Translations under genes and position numbers: made by a program
Notes under the pieces: model-generated
What the model saw: the letters and a program-made list of their open reading frames with translations, nothing else
The model's database searches: none
What the model was told of the DNA's origin: nothing
Shown here: piece after piece, positions 1 through 11,273 of the stretch
How positions within the stretch are numbered: position 1 is the stretch's first letter
Layout of the letters: every line of letters starts with the position of its first letter
DNA from: Fomitopsis serialis
Lineage: Eukaryota > Basidiomycota > Agaricomycetes > Polyporales > Fomitopsidaceae
Reading direction: 5' to 3'
NCBI RefSeq assembly: GCF_022376445.1
Contig: NW_025954964.1
Coordinates: 1-64,000 of the forward strand
DNA: 64,000 nucleotides

Positions 1-104
1 TTCCCGTCTTGTATTTCCTCGTACCTGTACCGTCTCAATGCGATTGGTTTAGGCTGCTTAGATATAGATCGATGAGGAGCTGACCGCTTTAGATGATTCA
101 GGAC

Positions 105-1060
105 GAACAGGACGGTGAGGTCTCACCGCGTTGGACAACGACAGCCTTCCACCGCCACCGTGTGGGCGAGGAAAACTCGTTACTCCATACTAGCGTCATT
201 CAACCAGCAACTCAATCCATTCAGCCAACACCATCAACTATTCAGCCGATCCCACCCACATTCGAGCCGGCGGATGCAACGTTGCTTGCAAGACGGTGAG
301 ACTTCACCGCGTTAGCCACCGATTCACTTCTGCCTCGACCGAGCGGAAAACTCGAGCTTGTACACACTATTCCGTATTACCTAGTAAGATTTCGAACGTA
401 TCCAGCCGATTTCATTGTTTGTCCAGCCGACGTATGCGTTATCGGACTGAACGCTGCGATAGACAAGGCCGTGCTCCAAGACGGTGACGCCTCACTGCGT
501 TATACCATGACTCCCTTCCACAGTCACCGCGAGGGCGGGTAGGACTTATGCCCATTGTTTTTGTTCTTCAATCAAACATTCTATTTATCAAGCCCACCCC
601 ACTGGCCGCGTAGCCGATCCTACCGACATTCGAGCCGACGGATGCAACGTTGCTTGCAAGACGGTGAGACGTCACCGCGTTAGCCACCGATTCACTTCTG
701 CCTCGACCGAGCGGAAAACTCGAGCTTGTACGCACTATTCCGTATTACCTAGTAAAATTTCGAACGTATCCAGCCGACTGCATTGTTTGTCCAGCCGACG
801 TATGCGTTATCGGACTGAACGCTGCGATAGACAAGGCCGTGCTCCAAGACGGTGACGCCTCACCGCGTTATACCATGACTCCCTTCCACAGTCACCGCGA
901 GGGCGGGTAGGACTTATGCCCATCGTTTTTGTTCTTCAATCAAACATTCTATTTATCAAGCCCACCCCACTGGCCACCTAGCCGATCCAACCAACATTCG
1001 AGCTCAACGCCGCGATAGACGACGCTACCCGGCAAGACGGCGACGCCTCACCGCGTTAGA
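105..1060. repeat. Tandem satellite-like repeat, ~184 bp monomer / 368 bp dimer
   Basis: Two adjacent copies of a 368 bp unit lie at 261-628 and 629-996 and differ at only about ten positions by eye; a third copy starts at 997 and is internally deleted. Each unit holds two diverged monomers marked by a short palindrome, cggtga-N4-tcaccg, followed by gcgtta or gcgttg. The marker (first base of gacgg) recurs at 111, 292, 480, 660, 848 and 1036, that is every 180-188 bp. A degraded relative may sit near 1196. The array reaches the left end, so its true extent is unknown. I see no credible reading frame. A centromeric or subtelomeric satellite, or the tandem inside of a larger transposon, are all possible. 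Confidence 0.85.
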
Positions 1061-1375
1061 TGACGACCCCCTTCGACCACCATTGCGGGGGTGAGCAAGA
1101 TTGGTATACACCAGCTTGATATTTTCTTGACATCTATGCCTGCCCAGCAGATGCATCCCAGTCCATCTCCACGGTAGTCCGGGCGACGCACACAAGACGG
1201 CACCCGACGCAGCCAAGCTGAAGCCTACCAGCGGCCCATTCCTCACCGCGCTGTAATATTCATAGCGACGCCCACCAATACGCAAGATGGCGGGGCCCGT
1301 CCAAGGCGGCTGTCCTCCTTCAATAGGCCAGCCGACGCGTTAGCCTCGGCGGCCGACGCCCATTTCATCAAAACA

Positions 1376-1855
1376 TTGGTATCCGAGTACCCCGCAAATT
1401 GTTACAGCATTCACGTATTACTACTGATCCACCATACAAAAGTTGCACCTCGGCTCATGGATCATCGTCCTATTGGCCGAGTCGTCGGCCGCCGTAGGCT
1501 ACCCCGATGGTGTTCCACGAGACTGCGCGTCGGCCATAGGATGACTATGCGTGAGAAAGAGCTGCTTGGTGTGGCCAATTGTGGTGGTCACTTCTACATT
1601 GCGACCTATGGCATCAAGATCGAGCAGTCCGCAAACACTTTCATTGCATGGCAGCCTGCCCATGCACATGGTACGAGCTTGATTGGGCATGGGCCACCGA
1701 GCAAGGATTCCCCGCCATCCGCACAGCAGGGTCTCAGCTTCGTTAGCAGCATGCGCTTGGCATCCACATGGAGGAAGTACAAGGCCAATGAGCTGACACG
1801 GGAGGAGGCAGAAGCGGATTATATCCGAGGATTGGAGGATGACACAGATGCTTGA
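1376..1855 (+). pseudogene. Possible fragment of a KDZ-associated oxygenase-like protein
   Basis: An open frame of 159 codons, of which only the second half looks protein-like: a beta-strand-like run containing FIAWQPAHAHGTSL, then a conserved-looking helical end with STWRKYKANELTREEAEADY. The AxxHGT segment is reminiscent of the C-terminal strands of double-stranded beta-helix 2OG-Fe(II) oxygenases, and fungal TET/JBP-type oxygenases are known companions of KDZ transposons. It lies tail to tail with the CxC5/CxC6 gene, about 75 bp away, which fits a shared element. No complete HxD...H metal triad is visible and the N-terminal half is missing, so this is a fragment or an exon of something I cannot complete. 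The family assignment is inference. Confidence 0.35.
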
Positions 1856-1930
1856 TTGGCTACAACTACAATATAGTGTACCTGGTTCATTGGTACTACT
1901 GTCACGATGGTCGTCAAATTAGAACTAGTA

Positions 1931-4184
1931 TCATTGGACTGATAACAACCATCCCCGATCTAGCTGGCAGGGATTCGATCCATGTAAAGCTAACTCTGTG
2001 ACTGTCATGTGGTTTCGCTGTTTGATAACTTCATCAAGGAAGAAGTCGTAGCGGTCTTGCCGCATTTCCCGGACAATAGAAGAAAATCGGCCAAACCAAG
2101 CATTCGTCATCTCTGCAGCCGACGAATTGAACCGCCATGTCCCTCCTTCATATAGATCTGGCCATAGCGCAGGGTTGCAGTGAAGGCCACAGAAATCGTC
2201 CGACTCCTTGTGCTTGCTCTTCATATGGAATACATCCACTGGAAGAGCAACTGCATCAAAGTGATGGTCGCCTGCAGCCAGTAGATGCCTCTTAAGCTGG
2301 CAGGCACTGTCGTAGAAGATGACACGGGGTAGTGATTGCTGAGTTGGAAAAAGCCGATGCAGAAAAACCTATGCAAGTTCATAAATGGGCTCGGTTTTGG
2401 CAATAATCATGGGTCACTCACTTTTACTCCGCTTATTGCCTCTGAACCATACATTGTCATCCGGCCCAGGACTACGCCACATGTCGCAACACAGAGCTGC
2501 TCGTTGTGAGTCCATCGTCGGCCAAAACGGGCCCGAAGCTTTGGGCCTGCTTGTGTAGTGTCAATATCGCCACCAGGACTGTCATCGTCGTCTGCATCAA
2601 CACCGTCGCTGGCCTCGCTGGTACCTATACCATCCAATTCGGGTGCGCCATCGGTGTTTTGTTGCCGCTGTCGCTCGAGCCGCTGCTGGAGCTGAAACAG
2701 TGCGGTGCGCCGAATTGTATTTGCTTTCTCCAGCGCCTGATGCTCCTCGATGGCGCAGGTCTTAGACCCTTGATCCACGTCGTTCTCGCAACCATGAACA
2801 CTGCATTGTCGCTCCAAATGCAGGTGATCGGAACAGAAGCGAGCGCGCTGGGAAAGTAGCTGACCCTTGCAATCATGTACACCACAGCAGGGCCGCCCTA
2901 TAGTGACTCCATCTGTGACCACTGCCCGAATCGTATCTGCAAGACCATTAGTTCCCAGAAGAACACTTCGGCGAGGGGTAGAATTACATAGCACACCATC
3001 AATAACCTTCCTTGTGCAGCAGCGATCACATATATGGTTCCAGTGCTCTTGCCCAGGACCCACCATCACAGCATTTCGCTCCCGCAGGGCTTGGTCGAGT
3101 CGGACTGAGTGATCGGCATCATTGCGGAGTATGAGATGGGTGCCATGCCCATCATGGTCTCGGAGAAGTGCATATAGGAAGAATGCATCGGAAACCATAA
3201 GCCCAGTGAGTTTGGGGCGAATCGGCCATGATAGAGGGAAGTGAGCTTCGGCTGCGCTGTGTTGCAGCTGATAGATCTTCGCATTGTTCAATCCCGAGAC
3301 CCTGCAAAAGCAATTGGTCAGCCTCATGAATGAGCAGATACAGAATAATATTCACCATGCAACAACCATCGATGCTGTAAAGTGTTCGCATAGAGTATCC
3401 TCGATATATACATGTTTCGCGACTTCGATAGATGTTGGGAGACCAGGGTAGTACGACCGAATGGAGCGTCGCTCATGGACATAGTAGTCTGGGTAATATC
3501 GGGTATAACAAGCTAGTAGTACATCGGTGAGAGATTACTGAGATATAATTTCATATAAATCACATTGTTCATGCTTACATCGGCACTGTGCAGAGTATGA
3601 GACGACCGGGACAGGTCCAAACTCTCGAGTGAAGTTGACACATTGTGTCGCAGTAAGCCGAGTCAGCTTGCGAGTTGCACTCGAGCCGCGATGTACCCTT
3701 TCGCATTCAAGATCAAGACAAGAGCGAACAGGGGGATATAGATCGTGGAAAGCTAGCCAGAGTCATATAAGTATATTATGATGGGCATAGCACGATGACA
3801 CAGCACACCTATCCCTTCAGGAATTCCATGCACGACGAAGACATCGAGAAGCTCTTTGGACCGCCAGCTGTCAGCAGTGCTGCTCACACTAGCCCAAACA
3901 GATGCTCCGATGGCACTCCAGCACCGGTCAAGGAGTGAGTCGGATGTGTTGGAACTTGAAGACATATGCAGAGCACTAGCCAAGAATCGTTTGACATCGG
4001 AGGGTAAGCTCGCAGGTGGTCCATCGGACTCGTGTGGATTGAGCCACGAGAGTCGCTCTTTGAGGCATTGCAGGAGGCGGAACAGAAGTAGCAGCGAGTC
4101 AATAGAGAAGCATTGCATGATTTCAGGGAACTGCTGGAAGCATGCAAGCAGGCTGGGAGCAGCCATGGCAGTTGCTGACTGCAT
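1931..4184 (-). CDS. CxC5/CxC6 cysteine-cluster protein of a KDZ-type transposon
   Basis: Five exons join in frame: 4184-3809, 3752-3579, 3512-3356, 3301-2422 and 2368-1931, with GT-AG introns of 53-66 nt, giving 674 codons plus stop. The N-terminal part (FRLLQCLKERLSWL, then SDGPPASLP) and the middle (GPVPVVSYSAQC, then CYTRYYPDYYVH and YYPGLPTSIEVAKHVYIEDT) match the CxC5-like domain; the following block with GRPCCGVHDCKG, FCSDH, CSVHGCEN and HQALE matches the CxC6-like domain. The C-terminal part has VIFYDSACQLKRHLLAAGD and PVDVFHMKSKHK, followed by a conserved tail. These domains are known as companions of KDZ (Kyakuja-Dileera-Zisupton) transposases in fungi; they may supply DNA binding. 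No KDZ transposase domain is seen nearby, so the element may be incomplete or this copy may be immobile. The frame is unbroken, which suggests a recent or maintained copy. Start chosen as the first Met opening the N-terminal block. Confidence 0.9.
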
Positions 4185-5800
4185 CGCAGGAGAACGAGAC
4201 AGAGAACCACTGACCGAACTACTGACCGAAGCCGATGTTCCACACGAGGCAATTCCTAAACAAAGGATGAAGGCGAGCGAGCCATCAACTCACCGCCACA
4301 ACATCAAACCACACAGGCAAACTGTATTGCTCTACGAATCACTTACAATCACACACAGACCATAGCAACAGCGAGTGACTGGGGCTGGCTGCCCACATTG
4401 GGCGCACGCGTGCGATACCACTCACCAATATATGACACCATCGCAGATACAGTACAACATAACAATTAGACGAGGTATTACAGCAATACACCGACTAGCT
4501 ATCAACGAGCAGCAGTCGTTAAGATACATACAACTGCTCCTCCTAGTCAGTTGCACACAAATGGCATATCACACGCCTGAAGCTCCACAACGGCACCCAA
4601 CAGCTATCAAATTCCAGCATTAGTAGTAGTCGCCCGGTGCAGCAACATCATACTCACCCTGCTCGTTATCTGGTGCTTCATCGCCCAGGCACAGTCGCTC
4701 GGGCTTGTTGAGACTGCATGCTCAATGTCGTTCGTGACGAGCAGCTACATCTGCTACACAAGTACGGTCTCCTCGACCTCATCAGTGCATGCATCCAGGA
4801 AATCTAGGGCAAAGATCACCGAAGTCGGTGTCATTCCCGTCGTTCCCTTCTGCCCAGTCTCTGTCCAAAGGTGTTCTCGGCTTCTCTCGCACCGCCTGCT
4901 GGACACTCCCAGGCGAGTCACTGCCGATCAATCTATACAACGATCAATGATAAACACAAGCATGAAAAACAGGAACGTACCGGGAGTCCTCGCCAGTGCA
5001 CGATCGCGCAACATCTGTACCCGACCAAGACCGGACAGACGAGATCGGCAAGAGACAATACTCGTCTGTGCATCAACGTGGCAGACGAGTAGGTGAGAAA
5101 GAATTCGTCACTGTCACCAAACATGTACTTACCGGGATACTGCACAAGCCTCTCCACAGGCATGCACCGGACGTCCTCAGTGTGCCTCGCCATTCAAGAC
5201 AGGGCTAGTATCGCGCGAGTCGACGCACCTCGACTGTTCGCATCACATTCTGTCCGCAGAATGTTGGTTATGCGCCGGGCACATGGACAGAAGTGGCGCG
5301 CGTCGCGCAGCACGACCCGGGGCAACAACCTGAGGACACCTGAAGACGACTTGCCTATCAGTGCTCACTGCTTTCAAGACTCGAGTGCACAGACAACTCG
5401 CCTCCGCGCCGCGAACCCCGGCGAGACATGTCGCGGACGTTGCCTCCATGAGCCCGACGCTCGTAGCAAGGTATTTGCGCACGAGACCCTGAGGATGTAA
5501 GCGATGTATGAGTGAGTGATTGTGGGATGCAGCAAGGCGCAGCCACGAGAAGACTTACATCGAAGTTAAGTACAGTGACGAGTTCAGTGGTCCCGCGAGC
5601 GAGGAAGCGAAACGCCGCGATTGAGGAGGCGATGCACCGCGGGACAAGGACGAGCCAGAAAAGAATGCGAGGGAGGAGGTGCAGTGGGCCGCTGGCGGCG
5701 GCAAGGAGCGTGAAGACAGGCGCCACTACGGCCCGTGGGGCACCGACGTGGCGGGGAGAACGATGACCTCCGAGCTCACCGAAGCCAGAGCCTATATACA
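4185..5800. other. Unassigned DNA, possible minus-strand exons
   Basis: No protein I recognise. Several minus-strand donor-like signals (gtaagt or gtacgt type) occur, at about 4976, 5132 and 5557, and a short open segment ends near 4621 with the C-terminus DVAAPGDYY. Between 5480 and 5800 a hydrophobic minus-strand stretch contains LFWLVLVPRCIASSIAAF. These could be parts of an intron-rich small gene read toward the left, but I could not chain them into one consistent frame. The first few hundred bases also serve as the upstream region of the CxC5/CxC6 gene, which starts at 4184. Confidence 0.3.
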
Positions 5801-5908
5801 TTCGTGGCCCGGGGCTGCAAGCGCTTCGCGCTGCTACGCCACTACGCTACGAACGCTACATCACTACGCTACGAACATGTACTCCGTGCTTCGCATGGAA
5901 ATCGAATT

Positions 5909-6037
5909 CGCTATGCGCTACAAAGCGAATGCGATTGGATTCGCTATGCGCTACGGGCGGAAATGCGTAGCGCTACGAGGGAGATCGTCGCGGGAATTTC
6001 CGGACGCTATGCGCTACGGCGCTTCGCGCCGTAGCGC
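5909..6037. repeat. Palindrome cluster with a perfect 12-bp stem hairpin
   Basis: The 13-mer cgctatgcgctac occurs three times, at 5909-5921, 5942-5954 and 6005-6017, embedded in further cgctacg and gcgtagcg words. The cluster ends in a perfect inverted repeat: 6011-6022 pairs with 6026-6037 around a 3-base ttc loop. The words gccgtagcgctgtgg at its right edge recur with one change at 15370-15384. No gene is evident. It may be the end of a small non-autonomous element or a protein-binding array. Confidence 0.75.
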
Positions 6038-6445
6038 TGTGGGGTCTGAGGTTCGTACATTCTGATGAACTTGAAGCCATGCGGGACCAACGCTATGCTG
6101 TCTGCCCCGAGGACAAGAATGCACGAATACATACACTGACAGCTCTAAGCAGTGCCAAACGAATAAAACAGATCTCAGGTACCCATAGACATCGATGTGT
6201 TCTGGACGAGTCGAGTCGAAACCCCATCAACCTGCCGCCATTTCAACGGTTCTATCTTGGTTCTATCTGTCAATGCGCCATCATCATGTCAACTCCTTGT
6301 CCCTCCTCTCGCCGATATGTACCTCAGCACCGGAGTAACCAATGCCGCTCTTCCTTCCCCCCGTCGTGCACTGCACCGCACCTACGATCTTTCCACCGTG
6401 GTCCCTCTTCCTCCTTTCCTTCTCCGCGTGTATATCTACTAACTT

Positions 6446-8446
6446 ATGTTCTGCTTATATCCGTTCTCCGCTGCATTCGTTCTCACCTTTCTTGCTGGAC
6501 CTGTGTTGGGTGGGGGCAACACCACTTGCGCTGGGAGCGCACTCGACTGGTACACCGACACAGTCGGCGAGACACCATGTACGTCTTCGCTCTACTCATC
6601 CATGGTTACTGCTGACATGCAGCACAGGTATGACCTACCAGCGACTGCGCCAGATCTGCAATAGCGACTGTCAGTACCGTGTTCTCAACATGAAGGCATC
6701 GAAGCCTAACACTTGGTGCTCGTAGACGAGGTCCCATCCTTCCGTCCTAATACCCCTGGGGACAACTGCGATGATCAGCTATGTATGTTTTTCGTTCTTG
6801 AACGCACTCGAATGCACCAGGCTGACTATGCGAGCTCTTCAGCCGCCTGCTGCTGCAACTCGATCGCATGGGCATTGAGCATGCTCTGCATGAAGTGCGC
6901 ATGTACATATCAAACGATCGACCTTTCCTGACAACGTGCTACCTATTCGTCTTTCAGCTGTCAGTGGGATGTAGACGGTGGTAGTGCCAACGGGATCGAT
7001 GCTGGTGCGTCTCGACTCGACTGCCACGCTCACACTCGCACTCATGAGATCATTATCTTTGATGCATAGGTGTACCGGCTTACTACTGGTACCGATTCAG
7101 CGACAGCAACGGCCAGTACTGTGGGGACGGGACGAATCAAACGTGAGTCTTGCGCTGCCAGAGTGATGGTGTACTTCCCGCACGATGCTCTCAACAGCCT
7201 CCCATCGAATATCGAGCAGGCCGTTTGCAATCAGGGGATCAAGCTGGAGAACTTTTTGTACCGCCTATTCTGGAACACCGGTGCATGGTACGTACCCTCT
7301 TCGCTGTTGTCGGTCTGCTCGTCCGGAATGTCAGCTTATGCCATATCCACCTAGGTTTTAGTAAGTCCGCGATCTCTAGGAGGCAGACATGTATTCAGCG
7401 AATATGTTGCGCAGTACATATACCAGGGAGACTGGCGAACAAGACCATGCGGCAGACGGGACCAACATCTATCATTGTGCTAGCAGCACGACATCGTCAA
7501 CGCCTAGCAAATCTAGCGCTCCAACCTCCTCAAGTATAGGAACTATAATCCAGCCGACAACAGCCCCTACTCAGACACAAAGTGCGCCCGTGCCCGGCTC
7601 GTCTTCCCCTGCTGCTTCCACAGCCAGCGCCGAATCAAGTTCATCGTCGGCGTCATCGGAATCGACTCGCCTTTCTTCCTCTTCATTCGTCACGACGCTC
7701 GAATCGCGCACGACCGTGGATGGAACAGCGACGTCCGTTCCATACATCACGACCGTCGTGACTACCGTCCCGTCCTCTACGGCTAACGGGACTGCTGTGG
7801 GCCTTGGGGCAGCGGGCAGCGGGAAGAAGACCAGCACTGGCGCCATCGTTGGCGGTGTAGTAGGCGGGGTGGCTGGTCTCCTCTTGCTTGGCGTCCTCGT
7901 TGGATGCCTGGCTAGGAGAAAGCGCAGTGGTGCAGGCGCGCCTGTCATCATCACGGACACGGCTGCAACGAGTCCATCGTCTGGCCCTATGAGCCCGAAC
8001 ATGGTCGAGAGGAATTTTGCCACTCCGTTCCTCGCGCCAGCATCAAGTGAGTTAATCTCCGTGTCTCCATGTCTATGTCCTGCTTGCTTAAGATGCCCTC
8101 CGCTCCCACAGCAAGTGATCCGTTTGCCAATCCGGCGCCTATGGGGAAATGGGCGCAGATGCAGCTCAACGCTTCCGGGTACACTGCGCCTAGCTCGACC
8201 TCGCATTCCGGCTCGAGCTCTAGCACGACATCAGTCTCTGGGCCTGGTTTCAGTTCCCGTGAAGCCCTGCATCCTGTGCGCGCACCCACGGAGAGTGCGA
8301 GCAGCTACAGCCAGGTGGACGTTGCGCCGCACGCAGGGCTGTCAGACGTGATGGGCCCTGTTGTACAGGAGGAGGATGCCGGAAGGCTGACAGGCGGTGG
8401 CCTGCGTTTACCGCCTGCGTATCAGAGCGAATGGAATGCTGAGTAG
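6446..8446 (+). CDS. Cysteine-rich single-pass membrane protein with PPxY tail, copy A (intact)
   Basis: Ten exons give an unbroken frame of 488 codons: 6446-6578, 6628-6669, 6726-6782, 6843-6894, 6958-7004, 7070-7142, 7198-7287, 7355-7360 (a 6-nt micro-exon), 7415-8046 and 8112-8446. The product starts with a signal peptide (MFCLYPFSAAFVLTFLAG). A cysteine-rich ectodomain follows: NTTCAGSALDWYTD, TYQRLRQICNSD, CCCNSIAWALSMLCM, YCGDGTNQT, then AVCNQG and LFWN. Next come a Ser/Thr-rich stalk, a membrane helix (GGVAGLLLLGVLVGCLA) with an RRKR stop-transfer, and a cytoplasmic tail ending DAGRL...LPPAYQSEW. The family is common in Agaricomycetes as uncharacterised membrane proteins; no function is known to me. 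The plan suggests a surface sensor or adhesin. The PPxY motif could recruit a Nedd4/Rsp5-type ubiquitin ligase (inference). Confidence 0.85.
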
Positions 8447-9614
8447 TTTTTTGTTTTGTATTTGGGACGTTGACATGCACTGTTGTGTTGGATGGCCATT
8501 GTGTGGCATAACGATTGTAGGCAGTCGTCGTGCTGGTCCTCGTCTAGGCAACGTGAGGACGTTCGACACTAGTCTCGCCGCAAGACCCTCCACGTGAGGG
8601 TTGTGTCGAACCCACGTCCGACACCTCTTTTATGTTGGTTCCGTGCTGTGCGGTTCTGGGCCGTTCATTACTTGTCTAACGTCTAACCTCCACGCGCATG
8701 CGTGACAGCGAGCGCTGCGCTACTGAGGGTGCTGTTGACGTTGACGCTGAGATCTGATCTGATATGTCGAACAGGATACGTATGGAAGATGTCAGGGGAG
8801 ATTGTGAAGCCGTGGATGTTGTGAGGGCCTGGCGTTTAGCGCTGAATTTTGATGCTGCCTTCTCTTACTATCGGCAGGGGCCGCGCACATTGGGATACAC
8901 CTTGGAGCACAATCTGGTGAGTGGTTACATTCGGAGACACGCTGGGTCTATGTATAATTGATGCACAACAAAGACGGTAGGCCTATACGCAAGCATCATA
9001 TAATGGGCGTCTCTCGTATATGGTAGCGCTGATGCGGTTTGGCGGTGAAGTCAACCCGTTGCCATACTGTACCCGTCTGGATCATTGACGTTTCTGGTGT
9101 GCTTTTGAAATGACGTGGCGGACCCGGCACGGGTTATGGAGGACTTCTCAGACTCGAAGCCCCCACAATTCTCTCGAGGGACCACAGCGTTCTACTTCGA
9201 GCGGTGATTCTTCGAGGTGTAAATTACTGGTTTCCAAGCTGACTTTGCACGTTATCTCAGGCGCATGCTGGCAGTGCACCATGCCTGTCGGATCTCGGTC
9301 ACTGGGCTCAGTATTATAACAGCTTCAAGGAGGCGCGACTGAACATGCTAACGACGTCTCTGTCAGACGGGGGGAGGACTTCCGAACGACAGCCACGAAT
9401 GGAAGCATATCTTCAGAGATCAAGACGAGCCATCAAATCCAATCTGACAGCACTCCACGTTTCTCCCTCCATTGATGCGAGGATGCGAGTCACAGCATTC
9501 ACGCACGTCTTTCTCCTTCCGTCCATGCTGTGATGCGCCCCGCGCTCGTCCTACTGTAGAACTTCTCTCTTGCCTCCTACATTGCTACACTACATCTGCG
9601 GCTACGACAATCCT
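8447..9614. other. Intergenic DNA between copies A and B
   Basis: Only short chance frames are seen here and none has family-like residues. The last 200 bases before 9615 must hold the promoter of copy B. I see no RNA gene, repeat or element. Confidence 0.6.
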
Positions 9615-11273
9615 ATGCGCTGTTTCTATGCACTGTCCACGGCTTATGTTTTCACCCTTCTTGCTGTACCTGTGCTGGGCGGTGGTAATACCACTTGTGC
9701 TGGAAGCGCACTCGACTGGTACACCAACGCCGTCGGGGAGACACCATGTGCGTTCTCGCCTTCTTACTGCGATATCATTGCTGACCTGTAATACAGGCAT
9801 GACCTACCAGCGACTGCGCCAGATCTGCAACAGTGACTGTTAGTGCAGTATTCCCGACATGCAGCTGACTGAGCTGACGACTGATCACGATGCACGCAGA
9901 TGAGGTCCCGTCCTTCCGACCCAACACTCCCGGTGACAACTGCGATGATCAGCGAGGTACGTCGAGTCATCCAGTGGCACACGACCGCGGTGAACATACC
10001 TCTCTGACCACGCAAGCTTGCCAGCTGAGTGCTGTTGCAACTCCATCTCGTGGGCATTGAGCATGCTATGCATGAAGTATGTGTTCATCCATCCAGTTAT
10101 CGACCTCCCTTAACCTTGTTCATTCATTTTGTAGTTGTCAATTGGACGTGGGCGGCAGTAGTGACAACGGGATCGATGCTGGTACGTCTCGACCGCGCCC
10201 CTACACCCACTTCGCATTCATGGGATCGTTGTATATGATACATAGGTGTAACGGCTTACTACATGTACCGATTCAGCGACAGCAACGGTCAGTACTGTGG
10301 GGACGGGACGAATCAAACGTGAGTCGTCGCGGGTCCGCCCTTGAGACGTGCATCCGATCTGATTAGCTCTTAGACTCTCGCCTGCTGTCCAGAGCGCCGT
10401 CTGCAATCAGTACATCCGCCTAGACGGATTCCTCTACGACCTATTCTGGGTGAAGGGTGACTGGTGAGTGACTTACACATTCACTCGACAGCTTGATAAT
10501 TAACTCTGCCTTAACCAGGTACTAGTGAGCAACGCTTGCTAGATAGACCGTGATCATCGGTAAATGCTGATGGGACGCACGATAGCACATATACACGGAA
10601 ACCGCCAGCAGGATCAAGCTGCAAACAACAGCCAGACATTCCAACACTGTCCGAATGACTCGGACCCCGTCGTCGTCCGTGCATGCTACTAGTAGTAGTA
10701 CCAGCTCGGTACCCAGCGCGACCAATTCAAACTCAGGCCAGCGGTCTCTTCGGGCACGAAGAGCAACGTAGGCGCCATTGTCGGGGGCGTGTCGGGGCGT
10801 GGCAGGAATCGCCGTCATAGTGTGCTTGTTGCGGTGCTGATAATGAAGAGGAGGCGTCGCTTGAGACCGGTTCTCGAATCGCAGGCGACGATGATGAAGT
10901 AGCACCTTTCCAGCTGGGGGCCATCGTCTCACTCCATTTACTGCCCAGTCAGGCAGCAACACAGGTAGTTGTGTTTGTGCCACGATGCCGGTCCTCAAAT
11001 CGGCTTTTCTAGATGTACGCGCGGGACCAAGCAGCCAGCAAGCGAGAAGTACGCCCTCCTGCAGCACCCAGCTGGCTCTCAGCCACTGATATGGACAACA
11101 TTCTAGCAACGGTACATCGGCGCTTGGCACCGCGCCCCCTGGCGCGACGAGATCACGGTCGGGAGTAGATCCCCGCCGAACTCCCCCGATATGGTGGAGC
11201 AAGATGCTGGAAGGCTGGTGCTCGACGAGCTGCGCCGCCTCCTGCTTACCGTTCGGAATGGCAAGACGAATGA
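9615..11273 (+). pseudogene. Cysteine-rich PPxY membrane protein family, copy B (broken)
   Basis: The ectodomain exons are intact and match copy A in number, phase and length: 9615-9747, 9797-9838, 9900-9956, 10025-10076, 10135-10181, 10246-10318, 10374-10463 and the 6-nt micro-exon 10519-10524. They encode a signal peptide (MRCFYALSTAYVFTLLAV), NTTCAGSALDWYTN, TYQRLRQICNSD, CCCNSISWALSMLCM and YCGDGTNQT. After the segment NNSQTFQHCPNDSD the frame hits consecutive stops near 10690; the membrane helix (GAIVGG) and its basic stop-transfer are split over several frames. The tail survives in pieces: VEQDAGRLVLDELR, then PPAYRSEWQDE in another frame ending at 11273. Unless the consensus lacks several bases, this copy can no longer give a full-length membrane protein, although a truncated secreted ectodomain could still be made. 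Confidence 0.75.

Noticed and set aside
1960..1990. A tRNA-like T-arm (gggattcgatcc)
   Set aside because: It lies inside the last exon of the CxC5/CxC6 gene on the minus strand and no matching acceptor, D or anticodon arms are found around it.
2506..2859. Plus-strand frame of 117 codons
   Set aside because: It is antisense to the CxC6 exon, which has clear family residues; the plus frame has none.
5800..6060. CRISPR-like array from the repeated 13-mer
   Set aside because: Spacing is irregular (33 and 63 bases), copies are few, and the DNA is eukaryotic.
7571..8206. Minus-strand frame of 211 codons
   Set aside because: It is antisense to the Ser/Thr-rich stalk and membrane helix of copy A; low-complexity coding produces open antisense frames.
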